A stretch of 64,000 bases of DNA from Engelhardtia mirabilis (lineage in GTDB: Bacteria; Planctomycetota; UBA1135; GCA-002686595). Of the stretch, positions 25,207 to 34,543 are shown piece by piece (the stretch's first letter is position 1; each line of letters begins with the position of its first letter). The stretch spans positions 6,758,001 through 6,822,000 of the forward strand of contig NZ_CP036287.1 of assembly GCF_007748095.1 (NCBI RefSeq). The letters are read 5' to 3'. The notes under the pieces are model-generated. The model was not told the origin of the DNA and ran no database searches. It saw only the letters and a list, made by a program, of their open reading frames with translations. The position numbers were made by a program, and so were the translations under genes.

Positions 25207-25297
25207 AGCGGGAAGCGGGAAGCGGGAAGCGGGAAGCGGGAAGCGGGGGCCGGGGGCCGGGGGCCGGGGAGCGGGGAGCGGGGAGCGGGGAGCGGGG
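25207..25297. repeat. 13-unit heptamer minisatellite
   Basis: Thirteen consecutive 7-bp units fill exactly 91 bp, in blocks: five AGCGGGA, one AGCGGGG, three GCCGGGG, four AGCGGGG. The register never breaks. Each unit supplies a run of 3-4 G, so the plus strand could form G-quadruplexes. It lies in the 571-bp non-coding gap (25041-25611) between the divergent oxidase and ispG genes. No gene or clear promoter is otherwise seen in the gap. Confidence 0.95.
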
Positions 25298-25320
25298 CGA
25301 CGGGCGGCTGCGGCGCGGGC

Positions 25321-25342
25321 GGCGGTTGGGCGGCGGTTGGGC
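25321..25342. repeat. Direct repeat of GGCGGTTGGGC (x2)
   Basis: Two exact 11-bp copies in tandem, 23 bp after the heptamer array and followed by a partial GGCG. They share its G-rich strand bias and probably arose by the same slippage process. Confidence 0.85.
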
Positions 25343-25611
25343 GGCGTGCCGATGGAGGGCGTGCGATGAGCGGGCGACGGGCTGCTGACGAGCAGTCGAC
25401 GGTTGGCCGACAAGCCGCCGACAGTCCGGCGAGGCCGCAAGGCCGGCTCGCGACCGGGGCTGAGGCTGGGTCCGCCCGACCGCACCTCGCCCTGGCCCAC
25501 CAGCCCCCGCCCAGCCACCCCCTGGACCGGCCCGACCGACGAGAGGTTGCACCCCAACCGCGGAATCGTCGCCCCCGGCTCCGGTTACCCTGCGCGGCCA
25601 GAGCGCATCCG

Positions 25612-26757
25612 ATGATCCCCGATCGCAAGACCCGCACCATCCACGTCCGCGACCTGCCCATCGGCGGGTCCGCTCCGATCGCCGTGCAGAGCATGGCGGC
25701 CACCCGCACCCAGGACATTCCGGCGACCCTGCGCCAGGTGCACCTGCTCGAGGAGGCGGGGGCCGACCTGGTGCGGATCGCGATCGACTCCAAGGCCGAC
25801 GTGGAGGCCCTGGCGACGATTCGGGCGCAGACGAAGGCGCGGCTGTCGGTGGACCTCCAGGAGAACTACCGCCTGGCGGCGCTGGTGGCGCCCTTCGTCG
25901 ACAAGCTGCGCTACAACCCCGGGCACCTGCACCACCACGAGAAGGACAAGCCGGTGGCCGAGAAGGTCGGCTTCCTGGTGGGCGTGGCCAAGGAGCACGG
26001 GCTGGCCCTGCGGATCGGGGTCAACGCGGGCTCGATCGCGCCGGAGTACCGGCTGCGCTACCCGGACGACCAGCTCGAGGCCCTGGTGCGCTCCGCCGCC
26101 GACCATTGCGCCCTGGTCGACGCCCACGGCTTCAGCGAGTACGTGGTCTCGATCAAGGACTCGGACCCACGCACGGTGATCGACGCCAACCTGCGCTTCG
26201 CCGAGCTGCGGCCGGACGTGCCCCTGCACCTGGGCGTGACCGAGGCCGGGATGCCGCCCGACGGGGTGATCAAGACGCGCATCGCCTTCGAACAACTGCT
26301 CAGCCGCGGCATCGGCGACACCCTGCGCGTGTCCCTGACGGTGCCCTTCGACGACAAGGGGATGGAGATCGCCGTCGGGCGCGAGCTGATCGACGACATC
26401 TCGAACGGCCGCTTCCGCTCGGTGCCGCCCAACTTCTTCGATGGGCTCAACATCGTCGCCTGCCCCTCCTGCAGCCGCGTCGAGAACAACCGCTTCGTGG
26501 ACCTGGCCCAGGACGTCAAGGAGATGACGGCCTTCGCGACGGACCACGACCTGACCATCGCGGTCATGGGCTGCCGGGTGAACGGGCCGGGCGAGACCGA
26601 CGACGCGGACCTGGGCCTGTGGTGCGGGCCGACGACGGTCAACCTGAAGCGCGGTGAAGAAGAGCTCGGCGCCTTCTCGTACGACGAGATCCTCGGCGAG
26701 CTACGCACGGCCCTCGAGCGGCTGATCGCGGAGCGCGAGACGGCCCAGGGGAGCTGA
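25612..26757 (+). CDS. ispG: 4-hydroxy-3-methylbut-2-en-1-yl diphosphate synthase IspG
   Basis: A 381-residue enzyme of the MEP isoprenoid pathway. It reductively converts MEcPP to HMBPP with a [4Fe-4S] cluster. The TIM-barrel N domain has VQSMAATRTQDIPATLRQV, and the C domain carries the cluster ligands in ACPSCSRVE and in MGCRVNGPGE. Length and motifs fit the short bacterial form. The ATG at 25612 begins the conserved region (RTIHVRDLPIGG); a long in-frame extension upstream runs through the repeat array and is not real. It converges on nagB, 8 bp between stops. Confidence 0.95.
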   Translation: MIPDRKTRTIHVRDLPIGGSAPIAVQSMAATRTQDIPATLRQVHLLEEAGADLVRIAIDSKADVEALATIRAQTKARLSVDLQENYRLAALVAPFVDKLRYNPGHLHHHEKDKPVAEKVGFLVGVAKEHGLALRIGVNAGSIAPEYRLRYPDDQLEALVRSAADHCALVDAHGFSEYVVSIKDSDPRTVIDANLRFAELRPDVPLHLGVTEAGMPPDGVIKTRIAFEQLLSRGIGDTLRVSLTVPFDDKGMEIAVGRELIDDISNGRFRSVPPNFFDGLNIVACPSCSRVENNRFVDLAQDVKEMTAFATDHDLTIAVMGCRVNGPGETDDADLGLWCGPTTVNLKRGEEELGAFSYDEILGELRTALERLIAERETAQGS

Positions 26758-26765
26758 GGCGCCGT

Positions 26766-27539
26766 TCAGCGCCCCAGCGCGGCGTCGTCGGCCCACAGGC
26801 GCAGGTCGCCGTGGCCGCGCAGCAGGCTGACCGGACAGTCGTCCCCCGCCGGACCTGCGACCAGGCGCGCGACGGCCGCAGCCTTGGCGGCGCCGAAGGC
26901 CAGCACGCGCAGGGCCCGCGCCTCCTTCACGGTCGCGATGCCGACGGTCAGGGCGGCGGAGGGCACCGCCTCGAGGCCGCCGAAGGTGGCGGCGGCGTCC
27001 GCGCGGGTGGCCGGCGCCAGGTGCACGCGTCGCGTGCGCGAGTCCGCGCTCGAGCCAGGCTCGTTGAAGGCCACGTGCCCGTTGCGGCCGACGCCGAGCA
27101 GCTGCAGGTCCAGGCCCCCGGCGGCGCGGATGGCGCGCTCGTAGGCGTCGCAGCGCCGCTCGAGGTCGCCCTCGCCGACGTCGGGGAAGTGGCGCTGCTC
27201 GGGCGGCTGGTCCAGGTGGTCGAACAGCTCGCGATCCATGGCCGCGGCCATGCGCTCGGGGTGGTCGGGCGCGAGGCCGCAGTACTCGTCCAGGTTGAAG
27301 GTCACCACGCGCCCGAAGCTCAGGCCCTCCTCGCGGTGCAGCCGCGCCAGCTCGCGGTAGAGGCCGACCATGGTGCGGCCCGTGGCCAGGCCCAGCACCG
27401 CGCGCCCGCCCGAACGCGTGCGGTCGTCGACCAGGTCGGCGATCTCGCGGGCCAGATCGCGGAAGGCGTCCTCTGGCCGTGCCACTGGCCGCAGATCGGG
27501 CTCGTTGCCCGGGGCGTCGCTCGCGCTGGGGGGGGCCAT
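26766..27539 (-). CDS. nagB: Glucosamine-6-phosphate deaminase-like protein
   Basis: A 257-residue enzyme of the NagB family, converting glucosamine-6-phosphate to fructose-6-phosphate and ammonia. Seen: the substrate loop LGLATGRTMVGLYRELAR, the catalytic Asp in VTFNLDEYCGL, and GVGRNGHVAFNEPGS with the ring-opening His. The usual C-terminal allosteric tail is short. No nagA or other GlcNAc genes are adjacent, so the link to amino-sugar use or cell-wall recycling is inferred. It is divergent from the CPBP protease gene, 71 bp away. Confidence 0.87.
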   Translation of the reverse strand: MAPPSASDAPGNEPDLRPVARPEDAFRDLAREIADLVDDRTRSGGRAVLGLATGRTMVGLYRELARLHREEGLSFGRVVTFNLDEYCGLAPDHPERMAAAMDRELFDHLDQPPEQRHFPDVGEGDLERRCDAYERAIRAAGGLDLQLLGVGRNGHVAFNEPGSSADSRTRRVHLAPATRADAAATFGGLEAVPSAALTVGIATVKEARALRVLAFGAAKAAAVARLVAGPAGDDCPVSLLRGHGDLRLWADDAALGR

Positions 27540-27610
27540 GGACGCATGATCTTGTCCCGGGCTGAGCGGCGACCCAAGTGGAGAGGCGCGCGAAGTCCCC
27601 CCGAGATCCG

Positions 27611-29254
27611 GTGAGCGAACCCGACCAAACCCCCGAAACCGCTCCCGGCGGCCGCGGCTTCGCGCCGGCGGCGACGGGCATCTGCCTGACGATCTGGCTG
27701 GCGACGGTGCTGCTGGGCTCGCTCAGCTCGATCACCCGCGACGATCCCATCGAGAGCTTCAACCACCCCGACAGGGTCCTGGTCCACAGCGTCGAGCGGC
27801 CCCAGGTGTGGGCCGAGGGGCTCGCGGACAAGGTCGGGAGCAGGCTGCCCGGCCTGGCCTCCGAGCTCGATGACGGCGCCATGATGGCCGCGGGGGCCGA
27901 GCTCTACGCGGACGTGGCGGAGCGGCTCGAGGCCCTCGCCTCGCGGATCGAAGACACCGACTCCAGTGACGGGCCGAGCGCCGCAGCGGCCGAGCGACGC
28001 CGCCAGGCCTGCCTGCTGCTCGTGCGCGGGGCGGCCCTGGCGGCTGAGTCGGGGGATGCGGACTGGCCCGACTGGCTCGACCTCGCGCGGGCGACCGGGG
28101 CCGGGAATTCGCAGCAGCTCGACGGGATCGAAGCGGACCTGCGCGCGGCGACGGGGATGCACGCCACGGAGGCGGATGCCGCTGGTCCCGAGGCCGATGC
28201 CGCATCCGGACCCACCACCGCCGATTCGGACCCGGTCGACGCCGGGGTGGAGCGGGGCGACGAGTCCGACGACGGGGTCGCCGACGCCGAGCCCCCCGTC
28301 GAGCCCGAGCCCCTCGAGTTCGACCCGAGCCTCTCCACCGCGATCATCGAGCTGGCCCACGCGACCCGCGTGGGCGACGAGAGCCTGCGCGAGCTGTGGC
28401 AAGGCTGGCGCAAGGACACCGGCGCCGACGCCGCCGCGCGGCTGGTGCGCTTGGCGCTGGTGGCGGCGGGTCTCGCGCTGCTCGGCCTCGTGGCCCTGCT
28501 GTTGGTCTCGGTGCTCCCGGCCGCCTTCGTGCGGCTCGACTCGCCCGCCGACCCGAACCACTGGCCCGCCACGGCCGACGGCCTGGGCCTGTTCGCGCGC
28601 TACGCGGTGGCGTTCGTGTTGGTCTCGTCGCTGCTCGCGATCGCGGGCGGCGGTCTGGGTGGCCACGACGGCATTCCGCTGACCCTGGGCATCTCCGCCC
28701 TGGTCTCGAGCCTGCCGATCCTGCTCTTCGCGCGTCTGCGCTGGTTCGGCGAGCCCCCCGGGAGCCTGCGCCGTGCCCTCGGACTCGGCCTCGATCGCGG
28801 CCGTTCCTGGCGCCTCGTCCCTGTCGTCGCGGCTGGCTGGGTGCTGGCCCTCGGCGGTCTCTACACGGTCACCACCCTCGCCACCGGTTTGGGCGCCGGC
28901 TCCGACCCCTTCTCCAATCCGTTCCTCGAGCTGATCGTCGGCTCCAGCGCCATCGACCGCGCACGGCTGCTGCTGGAAGCCTGCGTCTGGGCGCCCCTGT
29001 TCGAGGAGCTGGCCTTCCGCGCGGCCCTCTTCGGCGGCCTGCGCCGGCGCTTGCCCTTCCTGCCCGCGGCCCTGATCTCCGGCGGGCTGTTCGGCATGGC
29101 CCACGTCTACGAGCCGGCCGGGATGCTGGGCATCGCCTGGGTCGGCGTGGCCCTGGCCTGGATCTACGAGCGCACGCGGTCGATCTGGGCTCCGATCCTG
29201 GTCCACGCCCTGTTCAACTTCGGCCAGCTCCAGCTCGCCTTCCTCCTGGCCTGA
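27611..29254 (+). CDS. CPBP-family intramembrane protease
   Basis: A 547-residue polytopic membrane protein. After an N-terminal membrane segment (~23-43), residues ~50-250 form a long soluble insert rich in Asp/Glu/Ala. Then come about seven membrane helices (from ~275). The C-terminal CPBP/Abi domain has all glutamyl-protease motifs: FEELAFRAALFGGL, GMAHVYEPAG and ILVHALFNF. Members act in prenylated-protein processing, bacteriocin self-immunity or signalling; substrate here unknown. GTG at 27611 has GAG spaced 5 nt upstream; a GTG at 27578 would add 11 residues. hemE follows by 26 bp and may be co-transcribed. Confidence 0.83.
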   Translation: MSEPDQTPETAPGGRGFAPAATGICLTIWLATVLLGSLSSITRDDPIESFNHPDRVLVHSVERPQVWAEGLADKVGSRLPGLASELDDGAMMAAGAELYADVAERLEALASRIEDTDSSDGPSAAAAERRRQACLLLVRGAALAAESGDADWPDWLDLARATGAGNSQQLDGIEADLRAATGMHATEADAAGPEADAASGPTTADSDPVDAGVERGDESDDGVADAEPPVEPEPLEFDPSLSTAIIELAHATRVGDESLRELWQGWRKDTGADAAARLVRLALVAAGLALLGLVALLLVSVLPAAFVRLDSPADPNHWPATADGLGLFARYAVAFVLVSSLLAIAGGGLGGHDGIPLTLGISALVSSLPILLFARLRWFGEPPGSLRRALGLGLDRGRSWRLVPVVAAGWVLALGGLYTVTTLATGLGAGSDPFSNPFLELIVGSSAIDRARLLLEACVWAPLFEELAFRAALFGGLRRRLPFLPAALISGGLFGMAHVYEPAGMLGIAWVGVALAWIYERTRSIWAPILVHALFNFGQLQLAFLLA

Positions 29255-29280
29255 AGCCACCCGGCTAAGCTCCCCGTCCG

Positions 29281-30309
29281 ATGAATCCGAAAGAGCGCTT
29301 CCTCGCCGCCCTGCGCGGCGAACCCCTGGCCGCCGCCCCCGGATGGATGATGCGCCAGGCCGGGCGCTACCTGCCCGAGTACCAGGAGCTGCGCACCGGT
29401 CGCACCTTCATGGAGCGCGTGCGCGATCCGCACCTGGCCGCCGAGATCACCCTGCAGCCCGTGCGCCGCTTCGGCATGGACGCCGCCGTGATCTTCTGCG
29501 ACATCCTCGTGCCGCCCGACGCCATGGGCGTGAAGGTCGAGTTCATCGACGGCAAGGGCCCGGTCATGGCCGAACCCCTGCGCAGCGCCGCCGACATCGA
29601 GCGCCTCGTCGACTTCGACCCGCGCCAGGCGACCGGCTACCTGGCCGAGGCGATCGGCCTGGTGCGCACCGAGCTCGGCGACAGCCGCGCCATCGTCGGC
29701 TTCTGCGGCGCGCCCTTCACCACCGCCAGCTACATGATCGAAGGCGGCTCGAGCCGCAACTTCGAGCGCACCAAGGCGCTCTTGTACGACGAGCCCGAGA
29801 CCTTCGCGCGCCTGCTCGACCGCGTGGTCGACAACCTGATCCCCTACCTCGCGATGCAGGTCGAGGCCGGCGCCGACGCCCTGCAGATCTTCGACTCCTG
29901 GGGCGGCGCCCTGGACGCCCACACCTACCGCGAGGTCCTGAGCCCGTCCCTGCACCGCCTGGTCGAGGGCGCCCGCGCCACCGGCGTGCCCGTGATCGTC
30001 TACGCCAACGGCGCCAGCCACCTGCTCGAGGTCCTGGCCGACACCGGCTGCGATTGCCTCTCGATCGACTGGCGCACCGACCCCGCCGAGGCCCGCGCCC
30101 GCGTCGGCGGGCGCGTGTCGCTGCAGGGCAACCTCGACCCCTGCGTGCTGTTCAGCTCGCCCGACGTCGTGCGCCGCGAGACGAACCGCGTGCTCGACGC
30201 CTTCGCCGGCCACGCCGGCCACGTCTTCAACGTCGGCAGCGGCATCCTGCCCAAGACCCCCGTGGAGTGCGTGGGCGCGGCGTTCGAGACCTTGTTCGAG
30301 CGGCGCTAG
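29281..30309 (+). CDS. hemE: Uroporphyrinogen decarboxylase HemE
   Basis: A 342-residue cytoplasmic enzyme that decarboxylates uroporphyrinogen III to coproporphyrinogen III. It has the N-terminal signature WMMRQAGRYLPEYQELR, the second signature GFCGAPFTTASYMIEGG, and DSWGGALDAHTYREV plus the C-terminal VFNVGSGILPKTPVE. Full length. It is separated from the other heme genes by 14 kb of unrelated genes. Its stop lies 6 bp from the end of a convergent small gene. Confidence 0.97.
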   Translation: MNPKERFLAALRGEPLAAAPGWMMRQAGRYLPEYQELRTGRTFMERVRDPHLAAEITLQPVRRFGMDAAVIFCDILVPPDAMGVKVEFIDGKGPVMAEPLRSAADIERLVDFDPRQATGYLAEAIGLVRTELGDSRAIVGFCGAPFTTASYMIEGGSSRNFERTKALLYDEPETFARLLDRVVDNLIPYLAMQVEAGADALQIFDSWGGALDAHTYREVLSPSLHRLVEGARATGVPVIVYANGASHLLEVLADTGCDCLSIDWRTDPAEARARVGGRVSLQGNLDPCVLFSSPDVVRRETNRVLDAFAGHAGHVFNVGSGILPKTPVECVGAAFETLFERR

Positions 30310-30315
30310 TCGTCG

Positions 30316-30783
30316 TCACTCGTCGCCGCGCTCCGGTTCGACCAGGGGCTCGATGAAGACCGCGGCTTGGTCGGAGAGGACGGCGATGCTGCCGTCGGCG
30401 TCGACGGCGAAGTGCCAACCAGCGATGGTCTCACCGTCGAAGGCCAGCGCGCCGTTGCCGCAGTTGCGGTCCGTGATCCGCAGGGTCCGATCGGGGTAGC
30501 GGACGGTGACGACGGTGAAGGGCAGGTCCATCCAGCCCTCGACGAACAGCTCGTACTCGATCTGCGCCTCGGCCTGGGAGCGAATCGTGAGTCGCGCGAA
30601 ATTGGTGAAGCTGCAGACGCGCGCGGTCCCGTCCTCGGTGGTGCGCGGCAGTGACGGCAGGCCGGGCAGGATCGGCACCGCCCGGGGCGGGCGGTGCTCG
30701 ATCCAGGCAAACCAGCCGAGGGCGATCACGACCGGCACTGCCGCCGCGACGAGGCAGGACTGAAGCGGGTGTCGGGGGCTCAT
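30316..30783 (-). CDS. Small membrane-anchored protein downstream of the kinase
   Basis: A 155-residue protein of no recognised family. It has one N-terminal membrane segment (~8-26, LVAAAVPVVIALGWFAWI) and a ~120-residue beta-rich extracytoplasmic domain (LTIRSQAEAQIEYELFVEG, TVRYPDRTLRITD). The ATG at 30783 gives the hydrophobic N terminus; a longer in-frame extension upstream has no such logic. It lies 74 bp behind the Ser/Thr kinase gene on the same strand and may be co-transcribed. Confidence 0.65.
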   Translation of the reverse strand: MSPRHPLQSCLVAAAVPVVIALGWFAWIEHRPPRAVPILPGLPSLPRTTEDGTARVCSFTNFARLTIRSQAEAQIEYELFVEGWMDLPFTVVTVRYPDRTLRITDRNCGNGALAFDGETIAGWHFAVDADGSIAVLSDQAAVFIEPLVEPERGDE

Positions 30784-30857
30784 GGTGTGGGGCGGGTGGG
30801 CGTGCCCGGCGAAGGCCGAGCGAGCAGAGGATCGGAGGGGGCGGAAGCAGGTCCGCC

Positions 30858-33725
30858 TCACTCGCCCGCGGCGAGGGCCCCGACGCGGGCTCGCAGGGCC
30901 TGGGACGGTCCCTCGATACCCAGCGCCGCGGCGTCGGCCAGGGCGCGCTCCAGTTCGGCGCGGGCTTCGACGCCGCGCTCCGCGCCGGCCAGGGCCTGGG
31001 TCAGGTTGCTGCGGGCCTGGACCAGACGGGGTCGCAGCTCGCCCAGGCTCGCGAGCAGCTCGACGGCACGGCGACCCGCGTCGACGGCCTGCGCGTACTC
31101 GCCCGTGCCGTTGAGCAGGGCGCAGAGCACGTCCAGGTGTTGGCCCAGCTCGAATGCCGAGGCGGTCCCCTGCTGCTCCAGCTCCGCGAGGAGCGACCTC
31201 TGGGTTTCGATCGCCTCGGGGACGGCACCGGACATGGCCAGGCCGTAGACGTGGTCCGAGCGCGCGAGGAGGGTCTCGTGATGCAGCGGTCCCAGGGTCT
31301 CGCTCATCCCCTGGACGGCCTGCTCCAGGAGTTCGAGGCCCCGCGCCACCTCGCCGAGGTCCAGGTGCACCAGCCCCATGTGCTCCAGCACCCGCAGGCT
31401 CTTCATGTGGAGCGGTCCCTGCTCCTCGCAGCGCAGTTGGTAGGAGAGCCGGTCGAGCTCCAGGGCCTCGTCGAAGCGGCCGAGCTGGCGGTAGGTGTTG
31501 GCCAGGCCGTACATGGCGTCGAGCACGTCGCTGTCGCGATCGCCGGACAGCTCCCGCCTGCGCGCCAGGCAGCGCTCGAAGATCGCGGCCGCCTCCTCCA
31601 CCCGTCCCAGGCCCTGCAGTCCCTTGGCGCGGGTCTCGGACAGGGTGACCAGGTCGAGGTCGCCCGGGGCGAAACCGTTGGCGGCGGCCAGGGCGAGGGC
31701 CTCGTCGATCCACCCGAGACCCTCGGTCACCCGACCGGAGGTGACCAGGATCTCGGCCGCGCCGTTGACGCTGCGGTAGGTGCGGGTGAACTGGGGCTCG
31801 TGGGCCGAACGCCAGGCCCAGACCTCCAGGTACAGGGACAGGGCGCGCTCGGGGTCGTCGAAGGTGATCGCGGCTGCGAGGTTGTGGGTGGCCGACAGGG
31901 CCAGGGAGAGCTGGGCCGGGTCGTCGCGGTCGGCGCGGGCCAGGATCGTCTCCAGGTAGCGCGGACCATCCTCGTCACGGCCGATTCGCCAGCTCTGGAG
32001 GAACAGGTCGGTCAGCGCGCGCAGCCAGGCCTCGTCGCCGACGGCCGCGCCCGCGGGCAGGTTCAGCAGGCGATCGTCCAGGGCGGCGAGCTCGTCCGAC
32101 CGGCCGAGCTGGACCAGGGTCAGGTGCCGATCGACCTGGCATCGCAGCCAGTTGTCGGTCCACTCGGCGCCGGCGCCCTCGAACTCGGCGGTGGCTTCGG
32201 AGAGCAGGTCATGGGCCCGCTCCCACTGGGCCCGGCGCGCGAAGATCGCGCCGACCAGGGCTTGGACGCGGCCGCGCAGGAGCGGGTCCGTCTGCTGCGC
32301 GTGGACCACGCGCGACTGGTCCCAGGCGTCGTCGAGGGCTTGGTCGAGGGTGTACGGCGGCTCGCCGTCGGCGCGGGCGGGGGTTCGCTCGAAGACGCCG
32401 CGGAAGAACCGCACCAGGTCGCCGTTGGCCTGGGCCTCGCGGCGCTGTTCCGCCTCGGCCGCCTGGGCCTCGGCCAGGGCGGCGCGCTCCCCGTCGAGCG
32501 CCGTCTGGACCTGCTTCACCGCCGCCTGCTCGCGGATCAGTGCGTCGGACTCGCGCACCAACGCCGTCGTGGAGACCACCAGACCTAGGCTGAGGGTGAA
32601 CAACACCAACGACGCCGCGACCACCAGCCCGCGGTTGCGGCGCGCGAACAGACGGGCGCGGTAGACGCGGCCCGCGGGCACGGCCACCAGCGGCTCGTGG
32701 CGTTGCAGGCGGCGCAGGTCCGCGGCCATGGCAGCGGCGTCCGCGTAGCGCCGGGCGGGGTCGGGGTCGGTGGCCGCGGCCACGATCCAGCCCAGCTCGG
32801 GGGGCACGGCGGCCAGGGACTCGAGGGCCGGCGCCGGCCGCCCCTGGGCCTCGCGCAGGGCGGCGAGCCCCGAGCCGGTGGAGGGGTGGTCGAAGCGCGG
32901 CGCGCCGGTGACGGCCTCCTCGAAGACCAGCCCGAGGGCGTAGACGTCGCTGCGGGCGTCGGCGCGCTCGCCGTCGAGGCGCTCGGGCGCCAGGTAGTTC
33001 AGTGTGCCGATCAGGGAGCCGGCGCGGGTCAGCCCGGCCGCACCGGCCTCGGCCTCCTCGCCGATGCCGAAGTCGATCACCCGCGCGTGGCCACAGCCGT
33101 CCACCAGCAGGTTGCTGGGCTTGAGGTCGCGGTGCAGCACGCCGCTCGCGTGGGCGTGGGCCACGGCGTCGCCGACCTCGAGGAAGATCCGCAGCAGCTC
33201 GGCGGCGTCCGGGCGCTCGTCGCGCACGTAGTCGGTCAGGGTCCGCGGCGACTCGACCAGCTCCATGGCGAACCACGCCAGGGGCCGCCCGCCCACGTCC
33301 TCGCCGGTGCCGGCCTCGAACACGCGCACGATGCCCGGGTGGTCGAGCCGCGCGAGCAGGCGCGCCTCGCGGCGGAAGCGCTCGCCGGCCCGCCCCACCC
33401 CGGCGACGTCCGCGGGCAGCAGCTTGACGGCGGCGACGCGATCCAGTTCCAGGTGGCGCGCGCGGAAGACCTGGCCCATGCCGCCGCTGCCGATCGGTTC
33501 CTCCAGTCGGTAGGGGCCCATCGTGTCGGGCGCTGCAACGACACGCGGCCCATCGTCGGGCTCGTCACCTGACCCGAGCAACTGCCGCACGGCCAGCTCG
33601 AGCTGGACGTCGCCGCCGCAGCGCTCGGCGAGCCAAGCGTCGAGCGCCGCCGGAGATGTGCCCTCGGCCTCGTCGCATAGGGCCCAGGCCCGGCGCCACA
33701 GCTCTGCGTCAGTCCCGTTCGTCAT
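30858..33725 (-). CDS. Membrane Ser/Thr protein kinase with TPR ectodomain
   Basis: A 955-residue Hanks-type kinase. Residues ~70-340 form the kinase domain with a Gly loop (IGSGGMGQVF), Lys101, the catalytic HRDLKPSN (198-205), DFG (218-220) and APERLDG. It appears active. One membrane segment lies near 367-392 (LVVAASLVLFTLSLGLVVST), then a coiled coil (~395-440), and the last ~500 residues are TPR repeats, probably outside the membrane. It overlaps the upstream ECF sigma gene by 17 bp, a pairing common in Planctomycetota and myxobacteria. The kinase may act on that sigma factor or a partner. Confidence 0.93.
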   Translation of the reverse strand: MTNGTDAELWRRAWALCDEAEGTSPAALDAWLAERCGGDVQLELAVRQLLGSGDEPDDGPRVVAAPDTMGPYRLEEPIGSGGMGQVFRARHLELDRVAAVKLLPADVAGVGRAGERFRREARLLARLDHPGIVRVFEAGTGEDVGGRPLAWFAMELVESPRTLTDYVRDERPDAAELLRIFLEVGDAVAHAHASGVLHRDLKPSNLLVDGCGHARVIDFGIGEEAEAGAAGLTRAGSLIGTLNYLAPERLDGERADARSDVYALGLVFEEAVTGAPRFDHPSTGSGLAALREAQGRPAPALESLAAVPPELGWIVAAATDPDPARRYADAAAMAADLRRLQRHEPLVAVPAGRVYRARLFARRNRGLVVAASLVLFTLSLGLVVSTTALVRESDALIREQAAVKQVQTALDGERAALAEAQAAEAEQRREAQANGDLVRFFRGVFERTPARADGEPPYTLDQALDDAWDQSRVVHAQQTDPLLRGRVQALVGAIFARRAQWERAHDLLSEATAEFEGAGAEWTDNWLRCQVDRHLTLVQLGRSDELAALDDRLLNLPAGAAVGDEAWLRALTDLFLQSWRIGRDEDGPRYLETILARADRDDPAQLSLALSATHNLAAAITFDDPERALSLYLEVWAWRSAHEPQFTRTYRSVNGAAEILVTSGRVTEGLGWIDEALALAAANGFAPGDLDLVTLSETRAKGLQGLGRVEEAAAIFERCLARRRELSGDRDSDVLDAMYGLANTYRQLGRFDEALELDRLSYQLRCEEQGPLHMKSLRVLEHMGLVHLDLGEVARGLELLEQAVQGMSETLGPLHHETLLARSDHVYGLAMSGAVPEAIETQRSLLAELEQQGTASAFELGQHLDVLCALLNGTGEYAQAVDAGRRAVELLASLGELRPRLVQARSNLTQALAGAERGVEARAELERALADAAALGIEGPSQALRARVGALAAGE

Positions 33726-34272
33726 CGAGCAGCATTCGCAAGCGGCGTCGGGCGCGGTCCCATAGGCGCCGCGCCTGGATCTCGGGCACGCCGAGGTCGG
33801 CGGCGATCTCGGCGTGGGTGGCCTGGGCGAAGAAGCGCAGGCGCACGACCTCGGCGGCCAGGGGGTGCTCGCCCTCGAGGGTCGCCAGGGCCTCCTCGAG
33901 CGCCAGCACGTCGACGTCGACCCCGTCCTCGGCGCTGACGCGGTCGGCGCCCAGCTCGACCAGGGTCGAGAGGGCGTCCTGCGCGCTGCGCGCGCGGCGG
34001 TAGGCGTCCACGCGCACCGATTGGATCGCGCGGGCGAAGGTGGCCAGGAAGTGCTGGCGGTCGTTCCAGGAGCGCTCCAGCGAGCCGACCTTGACGATGC
34101 CCTGGTGCACCAGCTCGATGGTCTGGGTCTGGCCGCGGCGGCCGCCCGACCAGGCCACGCGGTGGGCCAGCTCGAGCATCGACTCGTAGAGCTCGTCGAT
34201 CACCTCGCGCCGGGCCTCGGCGTGGCCGGCGCCCATGAGGTTGATCAGGTTGGTGAGCTCGAGGCGGGTCAT
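33709..34272 (-). CDS. ECF-type sigma factor (TIGR02999-like)
   Basis: A 187-residue RNA polymerase sigma factor. Region 2 covers ~25-100 (IDELYESMLELAHRVAW, FARAIQSVRVDAYRRARS) and region 4 ~130-180 (LRFFAQATHAEIAADLGV followed by IQARRLWDRARRRL). It resembles the TIGR02999 group that is encoded next to TPR Ser/Thr kinases. The ATG at 34272 gives the family N terminus but no ribosome site is obvious. No anti-sigma gene adjoins; regulation is more likely through the overlapping kinase. Confidence 0.88.
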   Translation of the reverse strand: MTRLELTNLINLMGAGHAEARREVIDELYESMLELAHRVAWSGGRRGQTQTIELVHQGIVKVGSLERSWNDRQHFLATFARAIQSVRVDAYRRARSAQDALSTLVELGADRVSAEDGVDVDVLALEEALATLEGEHPLAAEVVRLRFFAQATHAEIAADLGVPEIQARRLWDRARRRLRMLLDDERD

Positions 34273-34336
34273 GGAGGTGGGCGGTCGTTCGGGCGCGGCT
34301 CGCCCACCAGCGAAGTCGCAAATCTGCGGGGGTCGC

Positions 34337-34352
34337 CGCCCCGCAAGGGGCG
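34337..34352. promoter_or_regulatory. Short hairpin with GCAA loop in divergent region
   Basis: CGCCCC (34337-34342) pairs with GGGGCG (34347-34352) around a GCAA tetraloop of the stable GNRA class, reading on the plus strand. It lies in the 271-bp divergent gap between the sigma factor and the giant repeat protein. It could be a leader structure for the latter. Nothing else clear is seen in this gap. Confidence 0.3.
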
Positions 34353-34543
34353 ATTGCCGCCTAGCTTGGGGCTCCCCCGGAAACACGCGGGAATCCCGAG
34401 CAGCCAGCTCGGCCCCGCGCGTGCAAGTCCGCGGTCCCCCAGTATCGCGCCACCTCCCGAGAGGGCCAGCCCCCAGCGCCGTGCGCCCCGGGTCTGCCCG
34501 CTCACGCCCCTGGGCGGCGCGCGCGCCCTGCCCCCTAGCCGTG

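Noticed and set aside
24991..25611. Open frame through the heptamer array joined to ispG
   Set aside because: IspG homology begins at 25612; the upstream product is repeat-encoded Gly/Arg/Ala sequence.
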